A program made the position numbers and the translations under genes. From positions 1-5,672 of the forward strand of contig JAGLDO010000200.1 of NCBI GenBank assembly GCA_023145555.1: 5,672 bases of DNA, written 5' to 3'. Below are positions 5,497 through 5,672 of the stretch, one piece after another (position 1 is the stretch's first letter; each line of letters starts with the position of its first letter). The DNA comes from Bacteroidales bacterium. GTDB taxonomy: Bacteria; Bacteroidota; Bacteroidia; Bacteroidales; B39-G9. The notes under the pieces are model-generated. The model ran no database searches and was not told where the DNA came from. It saw only the letters and a list, made by a program, of their open reading frames with translations.

Positions 5497-5672
5497 ATGG
5501 ATTTCAATAAGATTTATAACAGAGCCAAGAATATTATTGCTAAACCTGTTGATGAATGGCAGATTATTAAAACTGAAACAGATGATAAAAAAGAGGTAAT
5601 ACTTAATTATGCTTTACCTTTAATGGTTTTAATTGCAATTGCATCATTAGTCGGGAGTTCAATTACTAAATT
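5497..5672 (+). CDS. Yip1-domain-like membrane protein, N-terminal fragment
   Basis: The first 58 residues are present and the gene runs off the right edge. It begins M-D-F-N-K-I-Y-N-R-A-K-N-I-I, then K-P-V-D-E-W (16-21), an acidic/basic linker (26-33), and a hydrophobic segment starting at about 38 (A-L-P-L-M-V-L-I-A-I-A-S-L-V-G), the first predicted transmembrane helix. The pattern of an amphipathic start, a K-P-x-x-E-W motif and then Y-A-L-P-L before the first helix is what I recall for bacterial Yip1-family (PF04893-like) inner-membrane proteins, which usually have about five helices and no established biochemical role. The ATG is preceded by A-rich sequence without a Shine-Dalgarno. It is transcribed divergently from miaA. 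With only about a quarter of the protein visible, the family assignment is probable rather than certain. Confidence 0.7.
   Translation, partial: MDFNKIYNRAKNIIAKPVDEWQIIKTETDDKKEVILNYALPLMVLIAIASLVGSSITK

Noticed and set aside
1..5672. A defence, mobile or otherwise novel multi-gene system
   Set aside because: Every complete gene belongs to a recognisable core family, the genes are separately transcribed, and there are no direct repeats, integrase, transposase, toxin-antitoxin pair or abrupt composition change visible.

Overview
The window looks like chromosomal core DNA of an AT-rich member of the Bacteroidota, probably Bacteroidales-like. This rests on three things: promoter-like TAnnTTTG boxes in the upstream gaps, starts mostly preceded by A-rich stretches without Shine-Dalgarno sequences, and protein variants typical of that phylum (an ASPDG-type OmpA-like/TPR lipoprotein, a short MiaA with a YGLEYK segment, a TrmH-family enzyme with an IPQYGTKHS motif). 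The phylum call is an inference from these features; no 16S or marker search was possible.

Layout: (1) 2-202 (+) is the C-terminal end of a SpoU/TrmH-family RNA 2'-O-methyltransferase. (2) A bidirectional hairpin terminator at 252-278 separates it from the convergent gene at 299-2059 (-), a large OmpA-like/TPR lipoprotein with its own promoter and a T/A homopolymer tract upstream. (3) 2205-2816 (-) is an ACP phosphodiesterase (AcpH/DUF479). (4) Divergent from it, 3047-4387 (+) encodes a COG2403-type P-loop protein related to cyclic 2,3-diphosphoglycerate synthase. It has the best promoter in the window and the only clear Shine-Dalgarno. (5) A second strong hairpin at 4400-4433 lies between it and the convergent miaA at 4486-5412 (-). 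(6) miaA and a Yip1-like membrane protein (5497 to beyond the right edge, +) diverge from a compact region whose two -10-like boxes form a perfect 10-bp inverted repeat.

The genes do not form an obvious operon: each appears to have its own promoter, and both convergent junctions carry a hairpin. Themes are housekeeping: tRNA/rRNA modification (TrmH-like, MiaA), acyl-carrier-protein turnover (AcpH), and envelope or membrane proteins (lipoprotein, Yip1-like). The protein with least certain physiology is the COG2403 enzyme.

No intergenic stretch exceeds 300 bases. The longest (2817-3046) contains the acpH and COG2403 promoters; nothing recognisable was seen in about 2830-2960. There are no tRNA or rRNA genes, insertion sequences, CRISPR arrays, phage genes or attachment sites visible. 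I found no evidence of an undescribed multi-gene system. The points worth a second look are the COG2403 gene, several promoter/start arrangements, and the lipoprotein's architecture.
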